64,000 bases of DNA from Pseudoalteromonas piratica (GTDB lineage Bacteria; Pseudomonadota; Gammaproteobacteria; Enterobacterales; Alteromonadaceae): positions 682,001 to 746,000 of the forward strand of contig NZ_CP009889.1 in NCBI RefSeq assembly GCF_000788395.1, written 5' to 3'. The first letter of the stretch is position 1. Each line of letters begins with the position of its first letter. This document shows positions 15,578-24,234 of the stretch, piece by piece. The position numbers and the translations under genes were made by a program. The notes beneath the pieces are model-generated. The model searched no databases. It saw only the letters and a program-made list of their open reading frames with translations, and had not been told where the DNA came from.

Positions 15578-16528
15578 TTACTCATTTATAAAACTGAGTT
15601 CATACATTAGGGCGAGATGATCACTGCCTTGAAAAGGTAAAGTAGCAAAATTATGTAACGACAGTGAATCACTCACTAAGCAATGGTCGATTGAAATACC
15701 CAGAACAGAATAAAGCGTGTTAGGAATTGTTATTGGTGCCCATGAGGCGTAATGGCCTGCAAGTTCATAACAACTTGAGTAGTTAAAAAGTTTGGGGAAG
15801 TGAACCGACTGTGGATGAGTATTAAAATCTCCAATGACGATCGTGTGTTCAATATCAGTTTGTTCGACTAATAAGTTGCTGAGATGAAGCAACATCATAT
15901 TACGTTTATGCCAAAGTGTTCGTGTTCTTGGTGATGGTGGGTGAAGGGCTAATATACGCATTTTTTTGTCTCCCACAGCAATCACCAGTTCAATAATCAC
16001 GCCACGCACACTGTTTTTAAAAATCGCATGCTTGTGACGGAATAAAATCGGGTATTTAGAAATGATGCCGATACCATCAGGAAAGCCTTCGCGTTCATCT
16101 GAGCCATAATCGGAATACGCATCTCGCAGGGCGATAAATTCAGCTCTATTTGTATCGTTCACTTCAAATAGTACGGTTAAATCCGGCTTTTTTGTGGAAA
16201 GGGTTTGATAGACATTGCGAATATTCGGATTGTAATAATTTAAATTAAATTGAAAAACACGCATTGTTGGTTGAGAGGGGACATCTGTCGATGACAATAA
16301 GGGAAGTTTTAGCCAGGCTATGCCAAGTGTAACGAGCAATAATGTGAGGCCTATTTGGGTTCGATAAAAAATAACTAATAGCGATATACCACAAGCTATT
16401 AAAACCAAGTGAGGTGTGACACTGCTGATTAAGTCAGCCCAGAATTGTTCGCGAGCAAGCGAGGAGCTGGTTAAGATAATCATTAGCCAAATGAAGCCAA
16501 CCAACAATATTGGAGCGAGTTTAATCAT
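15578..16528 (-). CDS. Membrane-anchored endonuclease/exonuclease/phosphatase family protein
   Basis: A 316-residue protein with three N-terminal membrane helices (about 5-22, 35-55 and 58-78) followed by a periplasmic EEP domain. Motifs of the fold are visible: RVFQFNLNYYN (first strand with Asn), LFEVND (metal-binding Glu), ALHPPSPR (catalytic His), IVIGDFNTHP (Asp and Asn) and QGSDHLALM (final Asp-His). All catalytic positions are present, so it should be an active hydrolase of phosphodiesters. The substrate is not indicated; relatives include YafD-like proteins. It is a single gene. Confidence 0.85.
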   Translation of the reverse strand: MIKLAPILLVGFIWLMIILTSSSLAREQFWADLISSVTPHLVLIACGISLLVIFYRTQIGLTLLLVTLGIAWLKLPLLSSTDVPSQPTMRVFQFNLNYYNPNIRNVYQTLSTKKPDLTVLFEVNDTNRAEFIALRDAYSDYGSDEREGFPDGIGIISKYPILFRHKHAIFKNSVRGVIIELVIAVGDKKMRILALHPPSPRTRTLWHKRNMMLLHLSNLLVEQTDIEHTIVIGDFNTHPQSVHFPKLFNYSSCYELAGHYASWAPITIPNTLYSVLGISIDHCLVSDSLSLHNFATLPFQGSDHLALMYELSFINE

Positions 16529-16659
16529 TTCACTTTATAAATAAATGTTAGGTTGTTTAAGTATAGATGCTTGGCAGTTTGTTTTATTGCTAAAAGCAAT
16601 AGAAGTTAGAGAATCACTGTGCTACTCTGCGCGACCTTTTTTTTGCTTTGGAGATTACA

Positions 16660-18027
16660 ATGATTGTTGGGTTTGATTATGGCAGTTCTAATTGCGCGAT
16701 GGGTGTCATGGCTGAGTCTTCTCCTAAGCTGATACCTTTAGAACAAGGTAAACCTTACTTACCATCAACATTGTATGCGCAGCATAATAGTTTGATTGTG
16801 GATTTTGTCGCAAAAAACCTTAAGCACTCACATCATGTTGATGAGTTTTTTAATCAACGTAAAGGCCTGCTAGCGAGTATTCCAGCGATACGCTCAGATT
16901 TAGATTTAACGACAAACGAAAGCGGCATTTACATTGGTAAAGAAGCTATCGAAGAATACATTGAATTTCCTGAAGAAGGTTTTTACGTAAAATCACCAAA
17001 GTCATTTTTTGGTGCAACAGGGTTGAAACCTGAACAAATCGCTTTTTTTGAAGATATTGCTACTGCCATGATTATGGCGATAAAAAAACGCGCAGAAGCT
17101 CATTTAGGCTATGAATTGTTACAAACGGTGATAGGACGACCTGTAAACTTTCAAGCTGTTGGTGGAGAGGAAAGTAACCAACAAGCAGTTTCAATTCTAA
17201 CAAAAGCGGCAAAAAGAGCAGGTTTCAATGATGTCGAGTTTTTATTTGAACCGCTAGCCGCAGGAATTGATTTTGAAACATCGCTAACTGAAGATAAAAA
17301 AGTATTGGTTGTTGATATTGGCGGTGGTACGTCCGATTGTTCATTTGTACAAATGGGGCCGTCGTTTCGCACAAAAGTTGAGCGCACAAGTGACTTTCTA
17401 TCCCATAGTGGTAAGCGTATTGGAGGTAATGACCTTGATATTGCACTGAGTTTTCATAAGCTTATGCCCTTGCTTGGATTGGGTAGTCAAATGAAATCAG
17501 GGTTGCCCATGCCGCATCCACTTTATTGGCAAGCTTGTAAAATTAATGATATTCACTTACAAAGTGAATTCTACAGTGACAAAAACCACCGTGAACTAAC
17601 TCGTTTATTACGCGACGTAGAGCAACCAGAATTGCTAAACCGTTTACTTAAAATTCAAGAAAATAAACAATCCCATCAAACTGTAAGGCAAGGAGAATTG
17701 GCTAAAATAGCATTGTCAGAAAATGCAGAGCACTATGCCGATTTATCATTTATTGAAAAAGACCTTACACAATTAATTAGCAATAATGACTTAGGGGATG
17801 CAATTAATGAGAGCCTGAAACAAATGGTGACATTAGCTGAAGATGCAATAACATCAGCGGGTACTCAGCCTGACATCATTTATTTAACAGGCGGAAGTGC
17901 GCAATCACCACTATTGAAACTGGCATTACAACAAACACTGGGTGATATTCCAATGTTAAACGGTGATAACTTTGGCAGTGTTACTTCAGGTTTAACAAAG
18001 TGGGCTGATAAACTATTTAAACAATAA
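16660..18027 (+). CDS. yegD: YegD-like Hsp70-family protein
   Basis: A 455-residue member of the actin/Hsp70 ATPase fold. It starts MIVGFDYGSSNCAMGV (phosphate 1 loop), has VKSPKSFFGATGLKP and VIGRPVNFQ segments very close to E. coli YegD, a phosphate 2 loop VVDIGGGTSDCS, and an adenosine motif YLTGGSAQSP near the end. It has no substrate-binding domain like DnaK, and the family function is not established. The frame opens at TTG 16648, but a GGAG at 16650-16653 sits six bases before ATG 16660, which is the true start. Confidence 0.9.
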   Translation: MIVGFDYGSSNCAMGVMAESSPKLIPLEQGKPYLPSTLYAQHNSLIVDFVAKNLKHSHHVDEFFNQRKGLLASIPAIRSDLDLTTNESGIYIGKEAIEEYIEFPEEGFYVKSPKSFFGATGLKPEQIAFFEDIATAMIMAIKKRAEAHLGYELLQTVIGRPVNFQAVGGEESNQQAVSILTKAAKRAGFNDVEFLFEPLAAGIDFETSLTEDKKVLVVDIGGGTSDCSFVQMGPSFRTKVERTSDFLSHSGKRIGGNDLDIALSFHKLMPLLGLGSQMKSGLPMPHPLYWQACKINDIHLQSEFYSDKNHRELTRLLRDVEQPELLNRLLKIQENKQSHQTVRQGELAKIALSENAEHYADLSFIEKDLTQLISNNDLGDAINESLKQMVTLAEDAITSAGTQPDIIYLTGGSAQSPLLKLALQQTLGDIPMLNGDNFGSVTSGLTKWADKLFKQ

Positions 18028-18041
18028 TGTAACTTTAACTA

Positions 18042-18083
18042 TTATGACAACCACGTATAAATTTATATCTGTGGTTGTCATAA
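18042..18083. repeat. Perfect 13-bp inverted repeat after yegD
   Basis: TTATGACAACCAC (18042-18054) and GTGGTTGTCATAA (18071-18083) are perfectly complementary around a 16-base loop, 15 bases after the yegD stop. No T-run follows, so it is either a Rho-independent terminator of unusual form, a transcript stabiliser, or a protein-binding palindrome. Confidence 0.6.
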
Positions 18084-18172
18084 GTTATATTATTTGTATA
18101 TAGTTGACTGTGTTGCTAAAGGAGTTATGCAACAGGTCGATATAAAACTAATCTAAGAATCAAGGATGAATC

Positions 18173-18508
18173 ATGGAAACGTCACTTAATACAAATACCG
18201 ATCACGCATTGATGCTGCCAAAATCGAACCGCAAGGTAGATTTCGCTATGTTAATGCTGTTAACTATTCTTGTTATTGCTAATGCCTATTTAGCACATCA
18301 TGCGTCGATAAATCACGCTGCATTTGACGCGCCCAGCAAGCAAATAGCCTTTATTTTGGCAACCACTTTTGGTTTGCCGCTTGTATGCTTTTTGACAAGC
18401 CTTTGTTTTTCATCAATGCGCAAACTATCGAGTCAGTTAAAAATGTTTACTCTGACATCGGCTATTGTATTTGTTTCAAATATGCCATTATTAGCACTGA
18501 TTTTTTAA
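18173..18508 (+). CDS. Small integral membrane protein, unknown function
   Basis: A 111-residue protein with three hydrophobic segments (about 23-40, 56-78 and 90-110) and a polar N-terminus. No family is recognised. It starts at ATG 18173 with a GGATGA element in front and converges on the pirin gene. Base composition is like the neighbours, so there is no sign of transfer. Confidence 0.6.
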   Translation: METSLNTNTDHALMLPKSNRKVDFAMLMLLTILVIANAYLAHHASINHAAFDAPSKQIAFILATTFGLPLVCFLTSLCFSSMRKLSSQLKMFTLTSAIVFVSNMPLLALIF

Positions 18509-18554
18509 TCATGTTGCATATGCCGCTTGGAAAATCGGCAGCATACCTGTGCAC

Positions 18555-19241
18555 TTAGCGATGTGTGATCACCACACACTCACTGTGTGTGGTTGCTGTT
18601 ATTGAGACCGCACTAGCCCGAACTAAGGTTCCATCGGTTGCCAAAATAGTCTCTTTATCATCAACCAGCTGCATTTCACCCTGATAGACGTAAACCATTG
18701 TTTCATTATTCGTTTGGTAAGTTTCGCCGGTTTTAAGTTTTACAATGTGCATGTGTGTTGAACTATCAAAGGTTAAATCTTGTGATGCTTCGCCACCGTA
18801 AATGTGTGTTACACCTAAATTACTGTGAGTGTAATGTTTATAATCTGCAGGTCGGCCTAATTCTTCAGGCAAAGCCCAAATTTGTAATAATCGATTTTGG
18901 TTTTTATTTGGATTGATTTCATTATGTGAAAACCCTTCGCCACCTGCGCGCTGAACTTGAGTTTCACCTGCTTTTAAACTTTTACCATGTTCGAGCGACC
19001 CTTCATGTGTTACTTCTCCGTCTAACATTACCGTAATAACATCGATTTCCTTATGTGGATGCATTGTTGTCTCTCCCAATGGGTTAAACTTTGCATCGGC
19101 TAAATACACAAATTGCCCTAATCCTTCAAAGGTGTTCATTGATTTTCTATTGCCAAATAATCGTGAATCAGTCACTAAACGGTGCTCAATTAAGCCTGCA
19201 AATCCACCTAGTGGTAGTGAATCTCGAGTAAGTACTTTCAT
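18555..19241 (-). CDS. Pirin family protein
   Basis: A 228-residue bicupin of the pirin family. The first cupin has the metal ligands in MHPHKEIDVITVMLDGEVTHEGS (two His and one Glu) and a further His in GEGFSHNEINP. The second cupin, from about residue 150, is degenerate. Bacterial pirins of this type bind iron, and some act as quercetin dioxygenases. It diverges from a LysR regulator with a 117-base gap, an arrangement found for pirin genes controlled by their LysR neighbour, often in response to electrophiles or redox stress. The regulation is inference. Confidence 0.88.
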   Translation of the reverse strand: MKVLTRDSLPLGGFAGLIEHRLVTDSRLFGNRKSMNTFEGLGQFVYLADAKFNPLGETTMHPHKEIDVITVMLDGEVTHEGSLEHGKSLKAGETQVQRAGGEGFSHNEINPNKNQNRLLQIWALPEELGRPADYKHYTHSNLGVTHIYGGEASQDLTFDSSTHMHIVKLKTGETYQTNNETMVYVYQGEMQLVDDKETILATDGTLVRASAVSITATTHSECVVITHR

Positions 19242-19302
19242 GGTATTTCCTTGTTATCGGTTTAATCTTTCAATGTGGAAATATTAGGACGTTTTTATTG
19301 TT

Positions 19303-19321
19303 CAATAAATATCGAATATTG
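19303..19321. promoter_or_regulatory. Candidate LysR operator between pirin and lysR-type genes
   Basis: CAATA and TATTG arms flank a 9-base AT-rich centre, forming an imperfect palindrome. It lies in the 117-base divergent region, 38 bases before the LysR start. LysR proteins bind such interrupted palindromes in shared promoters. The match is short, so this is a moderate guess. Confidence 0.3.
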
Positions 19322-19358
19322 ATTAAGATAAATCCATAATTAACAACAATGAAAGCGT

Positions 19359-20255
19359 ATGCAAGATCTCAATGATATGATGGTATTTCTAGCAGTCGTG
19401 GAAACAGGCAGTTTTACACTTGCTGCGGAACGTTTAGCAATGCCAAAAGCGAATATCAGTAGGAAAGTAACAAAGCTTGAAACCACACTCGGTGTTACGC
19501 TACTTGAAAGAACCACAAGAAGACAAAAATTGACCGAAGCAGGCAGGCAATATATCACCCATTGCAAGCGTATTTATGATGAAGCAGAACTTGCAAAATC
19601 AGTGGTTGATAACGCACGCAATTCAATTTCAGGTTCAATAAAGCTCGGGTGTTCTGTATCAATTGGCCAAGAAATTCTAAAACCTAGCATTGCTACATTC
19701 TTAGCACAGTTTCCAGAGGTGTCGTTGCAACTGAACCTGACAAATCAACGCGTTGATTTGATAGAAGGTGGTTTTGATATGTTAATTCGAATTGGCAAGC
19801 TAGAAGATTCAAGCTTGATTGCAAAAAAGCTAGGTTGTGCGACACGAGGGCTATATGCGAGCCCGGAGTATATTGCTGCATTAGCAACGAAACCAAGTCT
19901 CGACAATTTGAGTCAGTTAGACTGGCTAGTAATGAGTAATAGTGTAAGTGCACAGGGCATTACGCTTTTTAATGAAGAACAAAAGCGTGCCATTTCATTC
20001 GATGCAAAATTAATTGCAGATGATTTTAGTGTGGTTAAGCAAGCAACGATTGACGGGCTTGGTGTTACTGCATTGCCAAATTACATGTGCCAAGATCAAT
20101 TAGCTGCTGGTGAACTAATAAAAGTGTTACCTAATTGGCAACTTACACCCTCAAATATGTATGCACTTTACGCTAAAAACCGTACTAACTTACCTAAAAT
20201 CAAAGCGTTATTGGATTTCTTAGATGCTGTATTTAATCAAAAATTAGCATGCTAA
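19359..20255 (+). CDS. LysR-family transcriptional regulator
   Basis: A 298-residue LysR regulator. Residues 1-60 are the winged-helix domain with the typical FLAVVETGSFTLAAERLAMPKANISRKVTKLE helix-turn-helix, and about 90-295 are the effector-binding domain. It belongs to the AaeR/DsdC-like group that controls neighbouring genes. The divergent pirin gene is its most likely target. It ends at a bidirectional terminator shared with nhaD. Confidence 0.9.
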   Translation: MQDLNDMMVFLAVVETGSFTLAAERLAMPKANISRKVTKLETTLGVTLLERTTRRQKLTEAGRQYITHCKRIYDEAELAKSVVDNARNSISGSIKLGCSVSIGQEILKPSIATFLAQFPEVSLQLNLTNQRVDLIEGGFDMLIRIGKLEDSSLIAKKLGCATRGLYASPEYIAALATKPSLDNLSQLDWLVMSNSVSAQGITLFNEEQKRAISFDAKLIADDFSVVKQATIDGLGVTALPNYMCQDQLAAGELIKVLPNWQLTPSNMYALYAKNRTNLPKIKALLDFLDAVFNQKLAC

Positions 20256-20261
20256 TGATGT

Positions 20262-20288
20262 AAAAAGGGAAGCACTTGCTTCCCTTTT
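20262..20288. terminator. Bidirectional intrinsic terminator between lysR-type gene and nhaD
   Basis: AAAAGGGAAGC pairs with GCTTCCCTTTT around an ACTT loop. A-run on the left and T-run on the right make it work in both directions, for the two convergent genes. Confidence 0.85.
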
Positions 20289-20295
20289 GTTACGT

Positions 20296-21753
20296 TTAAG
20301 TAAAGATATTAAACAAATCGGCATTTAACCAAAGGTGAACTAATATACTTGCAGCATACCCAAGCGCAATCACTGGTGCCCATTTTAAATGACCAAAGAA
20401 AGTATAATAACCACGTGCTTGACCCATAAGCGCAACACCCGCTGCTGAGCCAATTGATAATAAACTACCGCCTACACCCGCTGTAAGCGTAATCAATAAC
20501 CATTGACCATGTGATAGTTCAGGTGACATAGCCAGAACAGCAAACATTACAGGAATGTTATCAATTATGGCTGATATTAAGCCCAGTAACACGTTTGCGG
20601 TAGTTGCAGACATACCACCATAGAGTGCTTCTGACATTAAGGTTAAGTAACCTAAGAACCCTAAACCACCAACACATACCACAATGCCGTAGAAAAACAG
20701 TAAGGTATCCCATTCTGCTCGCGATACTTTTGCAAATACATCAAATGGTACAACGCTGCCCAGTGATTGAAGACGTTTCTGATCACCTTTACTTTCTGCC
20801 ATCGCTTTTTTGCGAGCCAATGAGCCAGGTAGGGTCATTCTCAGGAAGTAACCAAAGAACTGAAGGTAACCAAGACCCATCATCATGCCAAGTACAGGTG
20901 GTAAGTGAAGTAGGCTGTGACACAGTACCGCAGTTGTTACAGTCAGAAGGAATAGACATAAAATGCGAATGGCACCGCGCTTTAGTTCGATATCTTCTTG
21001 GGCTGCAGCAGGCTGTTTACGTTCAACAAAGAAACTCATAATCGCTGCTGGTACAATGTAGTTAGCAACAGCCGGTAAGAATAAGGCGAAGAATTCAACA
21101 AATTCAACTTTACCCGCTTGCCAAACCATTAAGGTTGTAATATCACCGAACGGACTGAATGCGCCACCGGCATTGGCTGCAACAACAATATTAATACAAC
21201 ATAAGTTAATAAACTTTTTATCACCAGAGGCAACTTTCATTACAACGGCACACATTAAAAGCGCTGTAGTTAAGTTATCGGCGATAGGTGAAATGAAAAA
21301 TGACAACCAACCAGTGATCCAAAAGAGCGCTGGATAGCTAAAGCCTTTGCGAACCATCCAAGCACGTAATGCATCAAATACACGGCGCTCTTCTAAGGCG
21401 TTGATATATGTCATCGCAACTAGGAGGAATAACATAAGCTCGGCAAATTCGAGTAAATTATGCCTAAAAGCAGCTTCGGTAATTGCTGGCAAGTCATTAC
21501 TGACATAATAACTACCAATTAAAATCCAAATTAAGCCCGCTGCAACTAACACCGGTTTAGATTTGCGCATGTGTAACTTTTCTTCAAGCATTACTAAAGT
21601 GTACGCAAGCACAAAAATGGCAATACAAATAAAGCCGATAGTACTTGAAGTTAAGTTAAGCGGTTGACCGAGATCTGTCGATGCAGCCAATAATGAAGAA
21701 GGAAACAGCAAGCAGCTGAATAGGAGTAGACATAAATACAACTTGTTATTCAT
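20296..21753 (-). CDS. nhaD: NhaD-type sodium/proton antiporter
   Basis: A 485-residue inner-membrane antiporter of the NhaD family with about 12-13 membrane helices after a signal-like first segment. Segments SFFISPIADNLTTALLMCAVV and GAFSPFGDITTLMVWQAGKV carry the conserved polar residues of the ion-transporter superfamily core. SAIIDNIPVMFAVL is the matching half in the second repeat. It exports sodium in exchange for protons, a common need of marine bacteria. The frame extends to 21810, but an AAGG at the right distance points to ATG 21753. It stands alone. Confidence 0.88.
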   Translation of the reverse strand: MNNKLYLCLLLFSCLLFPSSLLAASTDLGQPLNLTSSTIGFICIAIFVLAYTLVMLEEKLHMRKSKPVLVAAGLIWILIGSYYVSNDLPAITEAAFRHNLLEFAELMLFLLVAMTYINALEERRVFDALRAWMVRKGFSYPALFWITGWLSFFISPIADNLTTALLMCAVVMKVASGDKKFINLCCINIVVAANAGGAFSPFGDITTLMVWQAGKVEFVEFFALFLPAVANYIVPAAIMSFFVERKQPAAAQEDIELKRGAIRILCLFLLTVTTAVLCHSLLHLPPVLGMMMGLGYLQFFGYFLRMTLPGSLARKKAMAESKGDQKRLQSLGSVVPFDVFAKVSRAEWDTLLFFYGIVVCVGGLGFLGYLTLMSEALYGGMSATTANVLLGLISAIIDNIPVMFAVLAMSPELSHGQWLLITLTAGVGGSLLSIGSAAGVALMGQARGYYTFFGHLKWAPVIALGYAASILVHLWLNADLFNIFT

Positions 21754-21948
21754 GGGTGTGCCTTGTATTAAAATTGCAGCGTTTGTTAAAAAGCGCGCGA
21801 ACATTAACACAAAAAATTAACAATTTGCATAAGACAGAAGTCTAAATGGCTAAAATAGCGGCTAATATTGTAAATAGATATCAAAAATGTGCCAAATATT
21901 GAGATTTGGTCTAAGGCATAGTGATAAAAGTATGAATTTCGTTGCTAC

Positions 21949-21974
21949 AAAAAAGCCCAGCATTTGCTGGGCTT
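21949..21974 (-). terminator. Intrinsic terminator of the M13 peptidase gene
   Basis: AAGCCCAGCA (21953-21962) pairs with TGCTGGGCTT (21965-21974). Read on the minus strand, the stem is followed by six T residues. It lies 31 bases after the peptidase stop codon. Confidence 0.9.
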
Positions 21975-22005
21975 AATCATTAACATCTAATTTGGTGAAA
22001 TAAAT

Positions 22006-24093
22006 TTACCAAATACGAACGCGATCTTCAGGCTTAAGATAAAGCGCGTCGCCTTCTTTTACGTCAAATGCTTTGTACCATGCATCATGGTTACGTGGAG
22101 CAAGTGCACGGAAACGACCTGGCGCATGCGTACCTGCACGAAGTTGGTTAAGCATGCTTTGCTCTGTGCGTTTTTCTTTCCATACTTGAGCCCATGCTAG
22201 GAAGAAGCGTTGATCACCAGTTAAACCATCGATTACTTCTGCTTCTTTGCCATTCAAGCTTAGTTTGTATGCATGGTAAGCCATTGCAAGACCACCAACA
22301 TCACCAATGTTTTCACCTAAGCTATTACGACCGTTTACAAAGTTATCTGGAATTGGCTCGTATTTGCTGTATTGCTCAGCCAGTTTGTCTGCTTTTGCTT
22401 CAAATGCAGCGCGGTCAGCATCTGTCCACCAGTTACGTTGAATGCCGTTCGCATCTGATTTAGAACCTTGATCATCAAAACCATGGCCCATTTCATGGCC
22501 AATTACAGCACCGATAGCACCGTAGTTTACTGCAGCATCAGCATTAGGATCGAAAAACGGCGGCTGTAAAATTGCTGCCGGGAAAACAATCTCATTAAAT
22601 GAACTGTTGTAATACGCATTAACACGCTGTGGCGTCATGCCCCAACGGTTACGATCTGTTTTTTCAAGTTCTTTTGAAGCACTTTCAGCACGGAAGAACT
22701 GACGTGTATTTTTAACATTACCCATTAAATCGTCTTTAGCGATTTTAAGGCCGTTAAATTCTTGCCATACATCTGGGTAACCAATTTTAGGGTTAAATGC
22801 AGCCAGCTTCGCTTTTGCATTGACTTTGGTTTCTTCACCCATCCAATCTAGACCATCAATACGCTCGCCTAGCGCTGTGCGAAGGTTTTCAACTAGTTCA
22901 GCCATTTGCGCTTTTGATGACTCAGGGAAGTAACGTTTTACATATACTTTACCAATCGCAAAGCCAAGCGACTCAGTACCTGACATTTCGCTAATTGCGC
23001 GTTTCCAGCGAGGACGAGGTTCCTGTTGTCCACTTAATTCCTTGCCAAAGAACTCAAAGTTATTGGCATAAATTTCTTCTGAAAGTAGGCTCGCGTTGCC
23101 ACGAATAGCATGGAAGGTTAAATAATCTTTCCAAACATTAATATCTTCGCTGTTTACCAATGAAATCATTGCTTTAATTGGTTCAGGTTGAGACATATTT
23201 AGTTGTGGAACTTTATAACCTGTTTGTTCAAAATAAAGATCCCAATTAAAGCCTGGGTATTCTTTGGCTAAATCAGTACGTTTGATTTGGTTAAGCGTTA
23301 AATCGCGGTTACGACGTTTTTCACGTGGCCAGTGACCTTCGGCAATTTTAGTCTCAAGCGCTAAAATTGCTTTTGCACGTGCTTCAGTGTCTTCTACACC
23401 TGCAAACTTAAGGGTATTAGCAATGTGTGCCACGTATGCATCACGGGTTTTAGCAAATCGCTCACTTTCTTCTAAATAGTATGAACGATCAGGTAATCCT
23501 AAACCGCCAGCACCCATCGACATTTCATATTGGTTTGGGTCTAAACGGTTAAACCACATACCGCCCCAGATTGGTGAAGACACGCCAGTTAACCATGCAT
23601 TACCAAATAACTTTGTTAAATCATCTGTGTTTTTAGCTGCGCTAATATCGTTTAATAGACCTTGAATTGGCGTAATGCCTTTTTTATTGATCGTCTCAAC
23701 GTCCATATAGGCATTGTAAAAATCAGCAATTAATTGCTCTTCAGCGTTAAGGTCATCACGACTGATGATGTCGTCAATAATTTCTTTAACTTGTTTTTCA
23801 CTACGTTCTGCAAGCGCTGTGAATGCACCAAAACGTGTTTTATCTGCAGGCATTACGTAATTGTCGTACCATGTACCACTTGCATACATGAAGAAATCAT
23901 CACCTGGCTTTATTTCAAGGTTACGCGCAGTAAGGTCTACACCAAAACTGCCTAACTCTGCTTGGCCTTTTGGTTCAGCAGCAACGGGTGCGACTGTTTG
24001 TTGTTTTTCTACTTTTACAGTGTCTGATTGTTTATCGCCACAACCAGCAAGGAAGGCTGTTGTAAGAGCAACAGCAAGCATTGATTTTTTCAT
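22006..24093 (-). CDS. pepO: M13-family zinc metallopeptidase lipoprotein (PepO-like)
   Basis: A 695-residue neprilysin-family endopeptidase. Residues 1-18 are a lipoprotein signal with the lipobox LAGC, so it is lipid-anchored in the envelope. The mature N-terminal domain starts near the motif PGDDFFMYASGTWYDN. The zinc site is complete: HEMGH in VIGHEMGHGFDDQGS, and ENIGDVGG with the third ligand Glu and the Asp. VNAYYNSSFNEIVFPAAIL is the typical substrate-positioning segment. It cleaves peptides. The frame opens 32 codons earlier, but ATG 24093 follows a GGGA element and gives the signal peptide at the correct place. Confidence 0.92.
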   Translation of the reverse strand: MKKSMLAVALTTAFLAGCGDKQSDTVKVEKQQTVAPVAAEPKGQAELGSFGVDLTARNLEIKPGDDFFMYASGTWYDNYVMPADKTRFGAFTALAERSEKQVKEIIDDIISRDDLNAEEQLIADFYNAYMDVETINKKGITPIQGLLNDISAAKNTDDLTKLFGNAWLTGVSSPIWGGMWFNRLDPNQYEMSMGAGGLGLPDRSYYLEESERFAKTRDAYVAHIANTLKFAGVEDTEARAKAILALETKIAEGHWPREKRRNRDLTLNQIKRTDLAKEYPGFNWDLYFEQTGYKVPQLNMSQPEPIKAMISLVNSEDINVWKDYLTFHAIRGNASLLSEEIYANNFEFFGKELSGQQEPRPRWKRAISEMSGTESLGFAIGKVYVKRYFPESSKAQMAELVENLRTALGERIDGLDWMGEETKVNAKAKLAAFNPKIGYPDVWQEFNGLKIAKDDLMGNVKNTRQFFRAESASKELEKTDRNRWGMTPQRVNAYYNSSFNEIVFPAAILQPPFFDPNADAAVNYGAIGAVIGHEMGHGFDDQGSKSDANGIQRNWWTDADRAAFEAKADKLAEQYSKYEPIPDNFVNGRNSLGENIGDVGGLAMAYHAYKLSLNGKEAEVIDGLTGDQRFFLAWAQVWKEKRTEQSMLNQLRAGTHAPGRFRALAPRNHDAWYKAFDVKEGDALYLKPEDRVRIW

Positions 24094-24234
24094 TAAGATT
24101 TCCCATAGCTTAAATTTTATATTTTGCGTAAAAACAGCAAAACTTAGCATGTTTTTAACGAAAATGAGCGCAGATAGCAAATAGAACACGTCTAATAACC
24201 CGCTCTTTTGTAAATAAATATGTCGTATGTGTCA

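Noticed and set aside
20604..21041. A 145-codon plus-strand frame inside nhaD
   Set aside because: Antisense shadow of a clearly conserved antiporter gene; no start signals.
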